Below the pieces are notes generated by a model. It was not told the origin of the DNA, did no database searches, and saw nothing but the letters and a program-made list of their open reading frames with translations. A stretch of DNA of 64,000 bases from Nocardioides sp. WS12 (GTDB taxonomy: Bacteria; Actinomycetota; Actinomycetes; Propionibacteriales; Nocardioidaceae), in assembly GCF_014108865.1 (NCBI RefSeq), contig NZ_CP053928.1, positions 2,666,001 to 2,730,000 of the forward strand, in the 5' to 3' direction. This document shows positions 32,454 through 42,311 of this stretch, piece by piece. The position numbers and the translations under genes are program-made. Within the stretch, counting starts at the first letter, position 1. Every line of letters begins with the position of its first letter.

Positions 32454-35150
32454 GTGCCAGAGACAAGTCATCAGGGTCGTCCGCGCCTGCTCCTCCTCGA
32501 CGGCCACTCGCTGGCCTATCGCGCGTTCTTCGCGCTGCCCGTCGAGAACTTCTCGACCGCCACCGGGCAGCACACGAATGCCGTCTACGGATTCACCTCG
32601 ATGCTGGTCAACGTGTTGCGTGACGAGCAGCCGACCCACGTGGCGGTGGCCTTCGACGTCTCGCGCCAGACGTTCCGCCTCGAGGAGTACTCCGAGTACA
32701 AGGCGAAGCGCAACAAGACGCCGGACGAGTTCCGCAGCCAGCTCTCCCTCATCGAGCAGATGCTGACGACCTTCTCGATCCCGTTCCTCAAGCTCGACGG
32801 GTTCGAGGCCGACGACCTGATCGCCACGCTCGTCACCCAGACGCTGGCCGACAGTGACCTCGACGTGCTGATCCTGACCGGTGACCGCGACTCGCTGCAG
32901 CTGGTCACGGACCGGTCCACGGTGCTCTATCCGATGCGGGGCGTGTCCGACCTGGCCCGGATGACCCCGGCTGCGGTCGAGGCGAAGTACGGCGTCCCGC
33001 CGCACCGCTATCCCGAGCTGGCCGCGATCGTCGGCGAGGTCTCCGACAACCTGCCCGGCGTGCCCGGGGTGGGTGCCGGTTTCGCGGCGAAGTGGATCAA
33101 CACCTACGACGGCCTCGACAACGTGATCGCCGAGGCCGACAAGATCACGGGCAAGAAGGGCGAGGCGTTCCGCGAACACATCGGCGACGTCATCCGCAAC
33201 CGTCGGCTCAACGCGCTGGTGCGCGACCTCGACCTCGGCGTCACCACCGACGACCTGGTCCGCAAGGAGTGGGACCGCACCGCGGCCCTCGCGCTCCTCG
33301 ACGAACTCGAGATCCGCGGCGAGCTGCGCACCCGGATCCTCGACGTGGTGGCACCGGCCGAGGACGTGGTCGTCGAGGCCGGCGTCGCGCTGGACGGCAC
33401 CACCCTGGCGCCCGATGCGGTCGCGGGCTGGTTCGACGCCGTGGCCAGCGAGACGGTCGGCGTCTCGGTCCGCGGTGCTTGGGGCAGCGGCACCGGTCGC
33501 GTCGACGGCATCGGCCTCGCGCTCGGCGACGGCCGGGCGGCGTACGTCGACGTGGAGGCGCTGACGCCGGCCGACGATGCTGCCGTCGCTGCGTGGCTCG
33601 CCGACGCCAGCCGTCCGAAGGTGCTCCACGACGCGAAGGGTCAGGGCCTGGCCCTCGCGGCCCAGGGCTGGCAGCTCGCCGGGGTGGCCGAGGACACCGC
33701 ACTGGCGGCGTACCTCGTCGCCCCCGACCAGCGGTCCTACGACCTCGCCGACCTCACCCTGCGCTACCTCCATCGCGAGCTCGAGCAGTCCACCGACGCG
33801 GACCAGGGCGTCCTCTTCGAGGAGGACTCCGGCCAGGGCGGGATCGCCCGCAGCGCGATGGTCCACGCCCGCGCGGCCCTCGACCTGTCGGTCGAACTGG
33901 CCGACGAGGTCGAGCGAGCCGGGGGAGAGCGGCTGCTCACCGACGTCGAGCAGCCCCTCGTCGCGGTGCTCGCCGCCATGGAGCAGACGGGCATCGCCGT
34001 CGACATCGAGCAGCTCGAGGGACTCGAGCAGTACTTCGCCGAAGAGGTGCGCAAGGAGGCCGAGGCGGCCTACGAGGTGATCGGCCGCGAGATCAACCTC
34101 GGGTCGCCCAAGCAGTTGCAGGTCGTCCTGTTCGACGAACTCAACATGCCGAAGACCAAGCGCACCAAGACCGGCTACACGACCGACGCGGACGCGTTGC
34201 AGGGCCTGTTCGCCACCACCGAGCACCCGTTCCTCGCCCACCTGTTGCGGCACCGCGAGGTGATCCGGCTGCGCCAGACGATCGAGGGCCTGCTCAAGAC
34301 TGTCCAGCCCGACGGCCGGATCCACACCACCTTCCACCAGACGATCGCGGCCACCGGTCGGCTGTCGAGCACCGAGCCGAACCTGCAGAACATCCCGGTC
34401 CGTACCGAGGAGGGTCGCCGGATCCGTGAGGGCTTCGTCGTCGGCAGCGGCTACGAGTGCCTGCTGACCGCCGACTACAGCCAGATCGAGATGCGGATCA
34501 TGGCGCACCTCTCCGAGGACGCGCTGCTCATCGAGGCGTTCCGGTCCGGTCACGACTTCCATGCCGCGACGGCGTCCCGGGTCTTCGAGGTCGCGCCCGA
34601 GGACGTCACGCCCGAGATGCGGGCCAAGATCAAGGCGATGAACTACGGCCTCGCCTATGGCCTGTCCGCCTTCGGCCTGTCGCAGCAACTGGGCATCGAG
34701 CCCAGCGAGGCACGGGGCCTGATGGACGACTACTTCGAGACCTTCGGCGGCATCCGCGACTACCTCGGCGGCGTGGTCGAGGAGGCCCGACGTACCGGTT
34801 TCACCGAGACGATCATGGGCCGTCGCCGGTTCCTGCCCGACCTGACCAGCGACAACCGGATGCGCCGGGAGTCGGCCGAGCGGATGGCGCTCAACGCTCC
34901 GATCCAGGGCTCGGCCGCGGACCTGATCAAGGTCGCGATGCTGCGCACCCAGGAGGCCATCGCGGATGCCGGACTGAAGTCACGGATGCTGCTGCAGGTC
35001 CACGACGAGTTGGTGTTCGAGGTCGCCGAGGGAGAGCGCGAGGCCCTCGACGCACTGGTGCGGGCGCAGATGGCCGGCGCGGCGGACCTCACGGTCCCGC
35101 TCGACGTCTCGGTCGGCACCGGTCGCTCCTGGCACGAAGCCGCTCACTAG
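32454..35150 (+). CDS. polA: DNA polymerase I
   Basis: Fills gaps and removes primers in repair and lagging-strand replication. The 898-residue protein has the 5'-3' exonuclease domain (1-~300; LLLLDGHSLAYRAFFAL, DGFEADDLI), a middle domain, and a complete family A polymerase with motif A DYSQIEMRI, motif B (KAMNYGLAYGLSAFG) and motif C QVHDELVFEV. The middle domain keeps the fold but not the DxE of a working 3'-5' proofreading site, as in other actinobacterial PolA proteins. The GTG start follows a TAGAGT box by six bases. Confidence 0.97.
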   Translation: MPETSHQGRPRLLLLDGHSLAYRAFFALPVENFSTATGQHTNAVYGFTSMLVNVLRDEQPTHVAVAFDVSRQTFRLEEYSEYKAKRNKTPDEFRSQLSLIEQMLTTFSIPFLKLDGFEADDLIATLVTQTLADSDLDVLILTGDRDSLQLVTDRSTVLYPMRGVSDLARMTPAAVEAKYGVPPHRYPELAAIVGEVSDNLPGVPGVGAGFAAKWINTYDGLDNVIAEADKITGKKGEAFREHIGDVIRNRRLNALVRDLDLGVTTDDLVRKEWDRTAALALLDELEIRGELRTRILDVVAPAEDVVVEAGVALDGTTLAPDAVAGWFDAVASETVGVSVRGAWGSGTGRVDGIGLALGDGRAAYVDVEALTPADDAAVAAWLADASRPKVLHDAKGQGLALAAQGWQLAGVAEDTALAAYLVAPDQRSYDLADLTLRYLHRELEQSTDADQGVLFEEDSGQGGIARSAMVHARAALDLSVELADEVERAGGERLLTDVEQPLVAVLAAMEQTGIAVDIEQLEGLEQYFAEEVRKEAEAAYEVIGREINLGSPKQLQVVLFDELNMPKTKRTKTGYTTDADALQGLFATTEHPFLAHLLRHREVIRLRQTIEGLLKTVQPDGRIHTTFHQTIAATGRLSSTEPNLQNIPVRTEEGRRIREGFVVGSGYECLLTADYSQIEMRIMAHLSEDALLIEAFRSGHDFHAATASRVFEVAPEDVTPEMRAKIKAMNYGLAYGLSAFGLSQQLGIEPSEARGLMDDYFETFGGIRDYLGGVVEEARRTGFTETIMGRRRFLPDLTSDNRMRRESAERMALNAPIQGSAADLIKVAMLRTQEAIADAGLKSRMLLQVHDELVFEVAEGEREALDALVRAQMAGAADLTVPLDVSVGTGRSWHEAAH

Positions 35151-35156
35151 GCGGGG

Positions 35157-36407
35157 TCAGGCGGCTGGGGTGTTCTCGCGCCGGTGCCGGAACATCTGCA
35201 GCACTGCGAGCAGGGCGACCACGGAGCCGTCGACGACCGCGACGGTCACGGCCAGCGCCGTGACGCTGTCGGCGGTGGAGCCGACCCCGACGAGGGCGAC
35301 GACGCCGGCGGCGATGAGGTACTTCGTCGCGCGCCCACGCTTGGCCAGGCCGGCGTAGACCAGCAGCTGGAGCACCGACAGCAGTCCGCCGAGGACCGCG
35401 AACAGCCACAACTTGTCCTGGACGGCGGCGTAGTCGTCACCGCCGATGAAGACCAGCGCCAGGCTCGAGAGCAGGTACGTCGCCGCGGAGCCGGCCACGC
35501 CCAGGCCGGTCAGGAATGCCAGCCCCTTGAGCACGGCGCTGCGACTCTCGTGCGCGGTCGACATCGACGGGAACAGGATCACCACGGCGAACTGCGGCAG
35601 GAAGAGCACGGCCTTGGTCACGATCAGGCCACCGGCGTACAGCCCCGCGTCGTGTTCGTCGAGCATGCTGCGGGCGACCACGACGTCGAGGTTGGACAGC
35701 GCGACGAAGGCCAGGAGCGCGACCGAACTGCCGAGCGTCTCGCGCAGGACGTCGCGTCGTACGTGGGTGTCGTGGTGGTCGATGTCGTCGTCCGGTCGGT
35801 GCCGCAACGCCCAGGAACCGACCGCGACCGGAACCCACGACGCCACGAAGACGCCGAGCATCGCGCTGGTCTCCGTGGGGGACACCAGCATGAAGGCGCC
35901 GCCGAGGACGAAGCGGGGAACACCGGCGCAGAGGTACACGAGGCTCAGCGGGAGCCAGCGGCGCTCGCCCTGGAGGACGCCGGCCTGGCCGCCCATCACC
36001 GTGATCGGGATGACGCAGAGGCCGAGCAGGATCGCGGGAGCCAGGCCGTCCAGGCGCAGCAGTTGCCAGACGGCCGGCGAGGCTCCCACGGCCAGGATGC
36101 CGAGGATGCCGGCGGCACGCCAGGTGGTGAGCAGCACCGTGTGTTCGATCGCGCCGACGTCGTCGGGTTCCGCGGAGATCCGCCGGGCCGCCGTGGCCTG
36201 CAGGCCGAGCTGGACCACCGACAGCACCATGAGCAGCGCCATCATGCTCGCCACGGCGCCGTACTGACTGGGGCCGAGCATGCGGGCAGCGACCATCTGG
36301 AAGGCGTAGGTGCCGACGTTCATCACGGCCATCGCGATCGCGATGCCAGCGGTGCTGCGGAGCAGTCGGCCCAGTCGAGAGCCCGAGACCTCGGCGGTAG
36401 TCGTCAC
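35157..36407 (-). CDS. Polysaccharide flippase-like membrane protein (MOP superfamily)
   Basis: A 416-residue protein with about 12 TM helices, matching Wzx/oligosaccharide flippases of the MOP superfamily. The N-terminal TAGIAIAMAVMNVGTYAFQM helix and AARMLGPSQYGAVASMMALL motif (GPxxYG) are characteristic. The likely role is transfer of lipid-linked glycan across the membrane. It is divergent from the AftD-like gene, with an 85-bp shared promoter region, which supports a role in the same pathway. GTG start with TAATCT six bases upstream. Confidence 0.88.
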   Translation of the reverse strand: MTTTAEVSGSRLGRLLRSTAGIAIAMAVMNVGTYAFQMVAARMLGPSQYGAVASMMALLMVLSVVQLGLQATAARRISAEPDDVGAIEHTVLLTTWRAAGILGILAVGASPAVWQLLRLDGLAPAILLGLCVIPITVMGGQAGVLQGERRWLPLSLVYLCAGVPRFVLGGAFMLVSPTETSAMLGVFVASWVPVAVGSWALRHRPDDDIDHHDTHVRRDVLRETLGSSVALLAFVALSNLDVVVARSMLDEHDAGLYAGGLIVTKAVLFLPQFAVVILFPSMSTAHESRSAVLKGLAFLTGLGVAGSAATYLLSSLALVFIGGDDYAAVQDKLWLFAVLGGLLSVLQLLVYAGLAKRGRATKYLIAAGVVALVGVGSTADSVTALAVTVAVVDGSVVALLAVLQMFRHRRENTPAA

Positions 36408-36413
36408 GTGAGC

Positions 36414-36419
36414 AGATTA
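36414..36419 (-). promoter_or_regulatory. -10 element for leaderless flippase gene
   Basis: TAATCT on the minus strand, then GCTCAC, then the GTG at 36407. Confidence 0.6.
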
Positions 36420-36492
36420 GGGCGTGGCCTGCCCTTGCCGAGGAACCGGACCCCTCCCCGCATACAGTGACTTCCGCCACGGAGGAGGTGGG

Positions 36493-39400
36493 ATGAGGGA
36501 CAGGCCGGAGCAGTCGGTCAGGGGAGCCGCCGTGGTGGGCGTGCTCTATGCCGTCATCACCTTCTTCATGCTGCTGCAGCAGCCCGGGTCGACGACCTAC
36601 GACACCCGCGCCGAGTTGACCCAGCGGCCGGGCGACTTCCTGTCCGGTGCCTTCACGCTCTGGCACCCGGAGTCGAACTTCGGTGAGTTCCAGAACCAGG
36701 CCTACGGCTACCTCTTCCCGCAGGGCACCTGGTTCGTGCTCACCGACCTGCTCGGGATGCCGGACTGGATCAGCCAGCGCCTGTGGTCCGCGCTGATCCT
36801 GATCATCGCCTGCGAAGGCGCCCGCCGTGTGGCCCGCGCGATCGGGATGGCGGACCTTCCCGCGATGCTCGCAGGAGCCGTCTTCGCCTTCTCTCCGCGC
36901 CTGCTCGGGACCGTCTCCGTCCAGACCGCCGAATCGTTGCCGGGGGCGGTGATGCCGTGGCTCGTCCTCCCGGTGGTCCTGCACCTGCGGGGTCGACTCG
37001 GGCCCTGGTCGACGGCCCTGCTCAGCGGGGCCGCGGTCGTCTGCATGGGTGGCGTGAACGCGGTCGAGACGGCGGCCTGTCTCCCGCTGGCGGTGATCCT
37101 GGTCCTGTGGGGCGCGCGCCACGGCCTGACCGACCGCCGGTTCGTGGTCGGGTGGTTCGCGGCCGTGGGCGCTGCATGCCTCTGGTGGGCGCTGCCGTTG
37201 CTGGTGCTGGCGCGCTACACCCCACCGTTCTACGAGTACGTCGAGAGCGCAGGGGACACGACCTCGCTCATTGGCTGGTCCGAGGCGGCGCGCGGGGACT
37301 CGTCGTGGCTCGGGTACCTGCTCTCCGGCGATCAGCCGTGGTGGCCGGCGATGTACCAGTTGACGACCGAGCCGGTGCTGATCGTGGTGGCAGCGGTGGT
37401 GGCCGGCATCGGGCTCGCGGGCCTCACGCAGGTGCCGGGCGACATCAAGCGTCCCCTGATGTTCGCGGCGGTCCTCGGGCTCACGTGCATCACTGTCGCC
37501 CACGGAGGCGTCGCCGGGGCACCGTCGGCCGAGTTCGTGCGCAGCCTGCTGGACGGTGCCCTCCAGATCTTCCGCAACGTCCACAAGATCGATCCACTCG
37601 TCCGCCTCCCGCTGGCATTGGGCTTCGGATGTGCGGTGGCCTGGGCAGTCGAGCGGCTGCTGACCTGGCGTCCGCAGCTGGATTCAGGTCGCGACCTGCT
37701 GCTGCTCTCGCCGTTGCTGCTCGTGCTGGTGCTCGGCCAGCCGTACCTCGCCAACGACACCCGCACGCCCGGGTGGGACTCCATTGCGACGCCATGGGAG
37801 CAGGCGCGCGACTACCTCGAGGCCGCGGACGCCGCGGACGAGCCCGGCCCGGCCAGTCGCGCCCTGATCGTTCCCGGATCGAGTTTCGCCCAGCAGGACT
37901 GGGGATGGACGATCGACGAGCCCCTCGTGATCCTCGGCGGCACCAGCACCGTGACCCGGAGCCAGATCCCGCTCATCCCCGGCGAGTCCATCCGGTACCT
38001 CTCGGCGCTGGACCAGATGATCGCCACCGGCCGGGCGACCGAAGCGCTGGTCGACCAGCTCGCGCGCGTCGACATCCGGTACGTCGTACTGCGCCGCGAC
38101 CTGTTGCGGAACAACACGCGTTCGCCGCACCCGGGCGGCACCGCGGTCTCGCTGGCGAGGGCCGGTCTCGAGCGGGTTGCCGGGTTCGGCAGTGCGGGTG
38201 GCGGCGAGGCGGCCGTCGAGATCTTCGAGGTGCCGCGGCGGCTTCCGGCCGTCCGCGCGGCGGCTCTGGACGATGTCGCGACCGTTCGGGGAGCGCCCGA
38301 GAGCGTGCTGGGGCTGCAGTCGGCAGGTCTCGTCGACCCGACGCGTCCGACCGTCCTCGAGGGCGAGCCCGGGTGGAAGGCGCCTGCTGACGTGGTCACC
38401 GACACCAACCAGCGCCGTGAGCGCGCGTTCGGCAACAACGACGAGGGCATCTCGGCCCTGATGACGCAGGACGAGCCGTGGCGCCTGGCCCGCGCGACCC
38501 ACGACTTCCCGGCCGGGCCCGGCCGCGACCAGGTGGTGGCGAAGTACAGCGGGCTCACCTCGGTCACCGCCTCGACGGCCCAGGGGTACGCCGACAACTA
38601 CGGTCCGGTGACGCTCCAGTCCGCGCCGTACGCCGCGATCGACGGCAACCTCGACACCCAGTGGGTCAGCTCGATCGTCGGAGCCGCGGACGAGCAGTGG
38701 TTCCGGCTCCGGTTCGACGGCGAACGAGCGATCCGCGAAGTCACCGTCACGCCCGTCGCCGACGATCCCCGGGTCGTCCCGATCCGCACGATCGAGGTCG
38801 TGGCGGGGGACCAGCGGGTCCGGGCGAAGGTCACTCCGAGCGGCGCCCCCGTCATCGTCGCGCTGGACGGCAGCAGGGTCGATGGGGTCGAGATCCGGGT
38901 CGTCGAGGCGGCGACGGATGCCCGCTCGGCTCGCGTCGGACTGCGTGAGGTCTCCGTCAGTGGTCTCGTGCCCCGTCGTACGGCGCTCCTGCCGGGCGTC
39001 GCGCCGTTCGGTGCCCCGCTGCAGTTCTCGGTGACGCCGGGTCGACGGGCCTGCAACATCGCCCTCGCCGCGCCGGACTGCGACGTGGCGCGTGTGCGTA
39101 CGGCCGAAGAGGAAGGCGGGCTCGACCGGACGTTCGCCACCGAGGACGACCAGCAGGTGCGGTTCTCCGGCCATGTCGTGGCCCGCGGTACGCCGGAGGC
39201 TGCTCGCCTGCTCGACCCGATCGAGCAGCAGACGGTCACCGCGACGTCGTCGTACGGCCAGGACCCGAAGGTCGCCGGACGTTTCGCGTACGACGGGCAA
39301 CCGACCACGGCCTGGGAGTCCGACAACACGGACCTCTATCCGACCCTCGTGTTCGAGTGGCCCGAACCCCGCACGATCACCGGGCTCACCGTGCGATCGG

Positions 39401-40542
39401 GCGGCACCAGCGACGCGCCGGTGGCTGCGCTGGTCGACGGCGGCGACGGTGAGCGACGAGTGCCGCTCGTCAACGACGACGCTGTGGCGATCGAACCGGT
39501 GCGCACCCGCACCCTGCGCGTGCGTTTCGAGAAGGCACCGGGAGCCGCACACGTCGTCGTGCCCGAGATCGAGCTGACCGGTGCAGACGTCACCCGGCCG
39601 TTCTTCGCCGAGACCCCGACCGGAGCAGTGTGCGGGTTCGGCCCACCACTGCGCATCGACGGACGGGTCGTTCCGACGCGGGTCACCGGCACGATGGCCG
39701 ACGTCGTCAACGGCAGCCCGCTCGCCTTCGAGGCCTGCAAGGTCGACGACGTCAATGGCGATTCGCCGGCGCTGGACCTCGCGGGTGGTGACCACCACCT
39801 GGTGGCGACGCCCAACGCAGAGTTCGAACTGCTCGACCTCGCTGTGCTGCCCACGCAGGCCGACAGCGCATCGGCCGCCTCCCGGACGGTCCGCATCGAG
39901 CGCTGGGGGAGCAGCCAACGCACCCTGTCGGTGGCCGGCGGCCCCGCCTCGCTGCTGTACCTCCCGGAGAACTTCAACCCGGGCTGGCGCGCAGAGGTCG
40001 ACGGGAAAGCGCTGACGGCGGTGCGGGTCGACGGCTGGCAACAGGGTTGGGTGCTGCCGGCAGGGGAGGAGACCTCCGTGCAGTTGCGGTACACCCCCGA
40101 GCGGACGTACGACGTCGTCCTGCCCGTCGGCCTCGCCGTGAGTGGTCTGGTGCTGATCGGCGGCATCGTGAGCCTGCTCCTGCTGCTGTTCGGCCGCCGT
40201 GGCCGGGCCGTGGTGGAAGAGCCGCGCGTCTGGCCGGTCACCGGGCCGCCGGGTCGCGCCGGGGCGATCGCCGCGGTGGTCGTGACGCTGCTGTTGCTGG
40301 GGCCCGTGGCCGCTGCCGGTCTGCTCCTCGCGATCCTTGCGTCACGCCGAGGTCGGGGAACCCCGATCGTCGTGGGCGCCGTCGCGCTCATCGCCACGTC
40401 GGGTGCCCTCGACGCGCTCAGCGTGTCCCGACCGGTCGCGGGGGCTGCCGAACTCTTCGCGGCCCTGGCTGTCGGCGCTCTGGCGGGCGTCGTGCTGGGA
40501 GCCCCGGAGCGACCCGGGCGCCGTCGGCAGGTGGCGTCGTGA
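36493..40542 (+). CDS. AftD-like GT-C arabinofuranosyltransferase family protein (DUF3367)
   Basis: A 1349-residue membrane protein. Residues 1-~430 hold about ten TM helices with the DUF3367 loop FGEFQNQAYGYLFPQGTWF. A large exported region follows, with two discoidin/F5-8-type modules around residues 700-760 (AAIDGNLDTQWVSS) and 925-970 (AYDGQPTTAWESDN), then further beta-rich segments. The C-terminus (~1209-1349) has several more TM helices. In mycobacteria AftD adds arabinofuranose to cell-wall arabinan. The sugar handled here is unknown. ATG with GGAGG upstream. Confidence 0.85.
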   Translation: MRDRPEQSVRGAAVVGVLYAVITFFMLLQQPGSTTYDTRAELTQRPGDFLSGAFTLWHPESNFGEFQNQAYGYLFPQGTWFVLTDLLGMPDWISQRLWSALILIIACEGARRVARAIGMADLPAMLAGAVFAFSPRLLGTVSVQTAESLPGAVMPWLVLPVVLHLRGRLGPWSTALLSGAAVVCMGGVNAVETAACLPLAVILVLWGARHGLTDRRFVVGWFAAVGAACLWWALPLLVLARYTPPFYEYVESAGDTTSLIGWSEAARGDSSWLGYLLSGDQPWWPAMYQLTTEPVLIVVAAVVAGIGLAGLTQVPGDIKRPLMFAAVLGLTCITVAHGGVAGAPSAEFVRSLLDGALQIFRNVHKIDPLVRLPLALGFGCAVAWAVERLLTWRPQLDSGRDLLLLSPLLLVLVLGQPYLANDTRTPGWDSIATPWEQARDYLEAADAADEPGPASRALIVPGSSFAQQDWGWTIDEPLVILGGTSTVTRSQIPLIPGESIRYLSALDQMIATGRATEALVDQLARVDIRYVVLRRDLLRNNTRSPHPGGTAVSLARAGLERVAGFGSAGGGEAAVEIFEVPRRLPAVRAAALDDVATVRGAPESVLGLQSAGLVDPTRPTVLEGEPGWKAPADVVTDTNQRRERAFGNNDEGISALMTQDEPWRLARATHDFPAGPGRDQVVAKYSGLTSVTASTAQGYADNYGPVTLQSAPYAAIDGNLDTQWVSSIVGAADEQWFRLRFDGERAIREVTVTPVADDPRVVPIRTIEVVAGDQRVRAKVTPSGAPVIVALDGSRVDGVEIRVVEAATDARSARVGLREVSVSGLVPRRTALLPGVAPFGAPLQFSVTPGRRACNIALAAPDCDVARVRTAEEEGGLDRTFATEDDQQVRFSGHVVARGTPEAARLLDPIEQQTVTATSSYGQDPKVAGRFAYDGQPTTAWESDNTDLYPTLVFEWPEPRTITGLTVRSGGTSDAPVAALVDGGDGERRVPLVNDDAVAIEPVRTRTLRVRFEKAPGAAHVVVPEIELTGADVTRPFFAETPTGAVCGFGPPLRIDGRVVPTRVTGTMADVVNGSPLAFEACKVDDVNGDSPALDLAGGDHHLVATPNAEFELLDLAVLPTQADSASAASRTVRIERWGSSQRTLSVAGGPASLLYLPENFNPGWRAEVDGKALTAVRVDGWQQGWVLPAGEETSVQLRYTPERTYDVVLPVGLAVSGLVLIGGIVSLLLLLFGRRGRAVVEEPRVWPVTGPPGRAGAIAAVVVTLLLLGPVAAAGLLLAILASRRGRGTPIVVGAVALIATSGALDALSVSRPVAGAAELFAALAVGALAGVVLGAPERPGRRRQVAS

Positions 40543-42311
40543 GCGCGCGGTTCGCCGCCTGGCGCGGCCAACAGGGGGCCGCCGCTCTCGCGGTTCTCCT
40601 CACGATGGTCGTCTCCCGATGGATCCTGTTGGGTGAGTCGTTCTTCAACCAGGACGACTTCTACTTGTCGGGTCGCGCCTACGACGCCGACCTCACCCTT
40701 GAGTTCTTGGTGCGCGACACCGCCGGTCACGTGAACCCACTCCAGCAACTGGCCTACTGGCTGCTCGCCCATCTGGCGCCGTACGACTGGGGCCTGGTCG
40801 CGGCCTTCGTGTTGGTCCTGCAAACGGCCACGACGGTCGTGATGTGGCTGTTGTTGACCCGTTTGCTCGGCGAGCGGTGGAGCAGGGTGGTGCTCCTTGC
40901 GGTGTTCGCCTGGGCCCCGATCACCCTGGCGACCACCCTGTGGTGGAGCGCGGCGATGGGCCTGTGGCCCCACCTGCTGTGTTCGCTGCTTGCCGTGTGG
41001 TTCCTGGTCCGTTGGCACCAGGGGGACGCCCGAGGGGTCACCTCTGTCTTGGCGATCGTCCTCACCACCACCGTCGGCCTGCTCTGGCATGAGCGTGCGG
41101 TGCTGATCGTCCCGGTGCTGTTCGGTGTCGCTGTCTGTCTTTGCGACGAAAGCATCGGTTGGCGGCGTCTTCGCGCAGCCACGATCAGATACCGCTGGTT
41201 GTGGGCCTGGCTGGTGCTGCTCCTGGCCGGGTTCCTGGTCGCCCATGGACTCCTGACCGACGTGGAGGGCGGCGAGAGCACGTTCCGCGAACAAGCGGGC
41301 GTCACCTGGTCGTTCCTCGGGAAGAACGTCGTGCCCGGCTTCTTCGGCGGCCCGTGGGCCGGCGAGCTCGAAGGCGGGGCCGTCCGTCCCGCAACCTGGG
41401 TGGTCGTGATGTCGGCAGGCCTGGCTCTGGTGGTGGCCGCCCTCCTCGTGCTGCGAGGTGGGCCCGCCCGCCGCTGGGCCCTGGTCGTGCTGTCCGGCTA
41501 CGTCGTCGCCGACCTGGCTCTGCTCATCTCGGGGCGCGCGGGCTTCGGAGCCATCATCGGACTCGACCCGCGCTACTCCTCCGACGTGATCCACGCGGCA
41601 GTGCTGTGTGCCGCGCTCGCGCTGCGAGGCGGGCCGGACTGGCTGGCGTTGCGCTGGGCGGCGCAGAGCACGAGGCGGCAGACGATCGCCGTCACCGCGC
41701 TGATCGGCGCCTATGGCGTCGCAGCCTGCCTGGGAACTGCACTGCTCGTGCCGCACTTCCAGAACACCGAAGATCGCTCCTTCGTCGCCAACCTGCGCGC
41801 CGATCTTGCCGCGGACCCGACGCAGGTGATTTTCGACGACCTGGCACCGGCGGACGTCGTCCTGCCGTTGGTCGGGGACGATTCACGGTTGTCCCGCGTC
41901 TTCGGACAGTTGCCTGAGCACCCGGCGTTCGACGAGCCGTCGGCGCGGATGCGTGTGGTCGGTGAGGACGGACACCTGAAGCCGACCGTCTTTGCCGGGT
42001 CGGTGCCGGCCGTACCCGGGCCGGACGGGGAATGCGGGCACGAGGTCGGAGCTCGCGACGTTGCCGTGCCGTTCCGGTTGCCCGTGGAAGGTCGGGTCCT
42101 GATTCGGATCGCGTACTTCGCGTCGAACGAATCGACCGTCGCTGTGGCGGCGGGGGACTGGGAGGCCTCGTTCCTTGCGCGTCGCGGCCCCAACGAGATG
42201 TGGCTGGTCCTTCCCGACGTGCCCGGTCCTGTGGCGGCACTCGATCTCCGGTCCGACGGTCGGTCGATCGTGTGTGTCACTGGCGTCGACGCCGGACTGC
42301 CGGAGCGGTGA
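40539..42311 (+). CDS. Polytopic membrane protein, GT-C-like
   Basis: A 590-residue protein with about ten TM helices and a C-terminal ~160-residue exported domain. The first extracytoplasmic loop contains FFNQDDFYLSGRAYD, an acidic pair placed as in GT-C glycosyltransferases that use polyprenyl-phosphate sugars. That family assignment is inference from topology and context. The GTG at 40539 gives a GTGA overlap with the AftD-like gene; the longer frame is a shadow. The next gene overlaps its stop by one base, so the three form a tight operon. Confidence 0.7.
   Translation: MSARFAAWRGQQGAAALAVLLTMVVSRWILLGESFFNQDDFYLSGRAYDADLTLEFLVRDTAGHVNPLQQLAYWLLAHLAPYDWGLVAAFVLVLQTATTVVMWLLLTRLLGERWSRVVLLAVFAWAPITLATTLWWSAAMGLWPHLLCSLLAVWFLVRWHQGDARGVTSVLAIVLTTTVGLLWHERAVLIVPVLFGVAVCLCDESIGWRRLRAATIRYRWLWAWLVLLLAGFLVAHGLLTDVEGGESTFREQAGVTWSFLGKNVVPGFFGGPWAGELEGGAVRPATWVVVMSAGLALVVAALLVLRGGPARRWALVVLSGYVVADLALLISGRAGFGAIIGLDPRYSSDVIHAAVLCAALALRGGPDWLALRWAAQSTRRQTIAVTALIGAYGVAACLGTALLVPHFQNTEDRSFVANLRADLAADPTQVIFDDLAPADVVLPLVGDDSRLSRVFGQLPEHPAFDEPSARMRVVGEDGHLKPTVFAGSVPAVPGPDGECGHEVGARDVAVPFRLPVEGRVLIRIAYFASNESTVAVAAGDWEASFLARRGPNEMWLVLPDVPGPVAALDLRSDGRSIVCVTGVDAGLPER

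Noticed and set aside
32169..34688. 839-codon open frame antisense to polA
   Set aside because: polA is intact with all polymerase motifs; the antisense product has no domain and no start signals.
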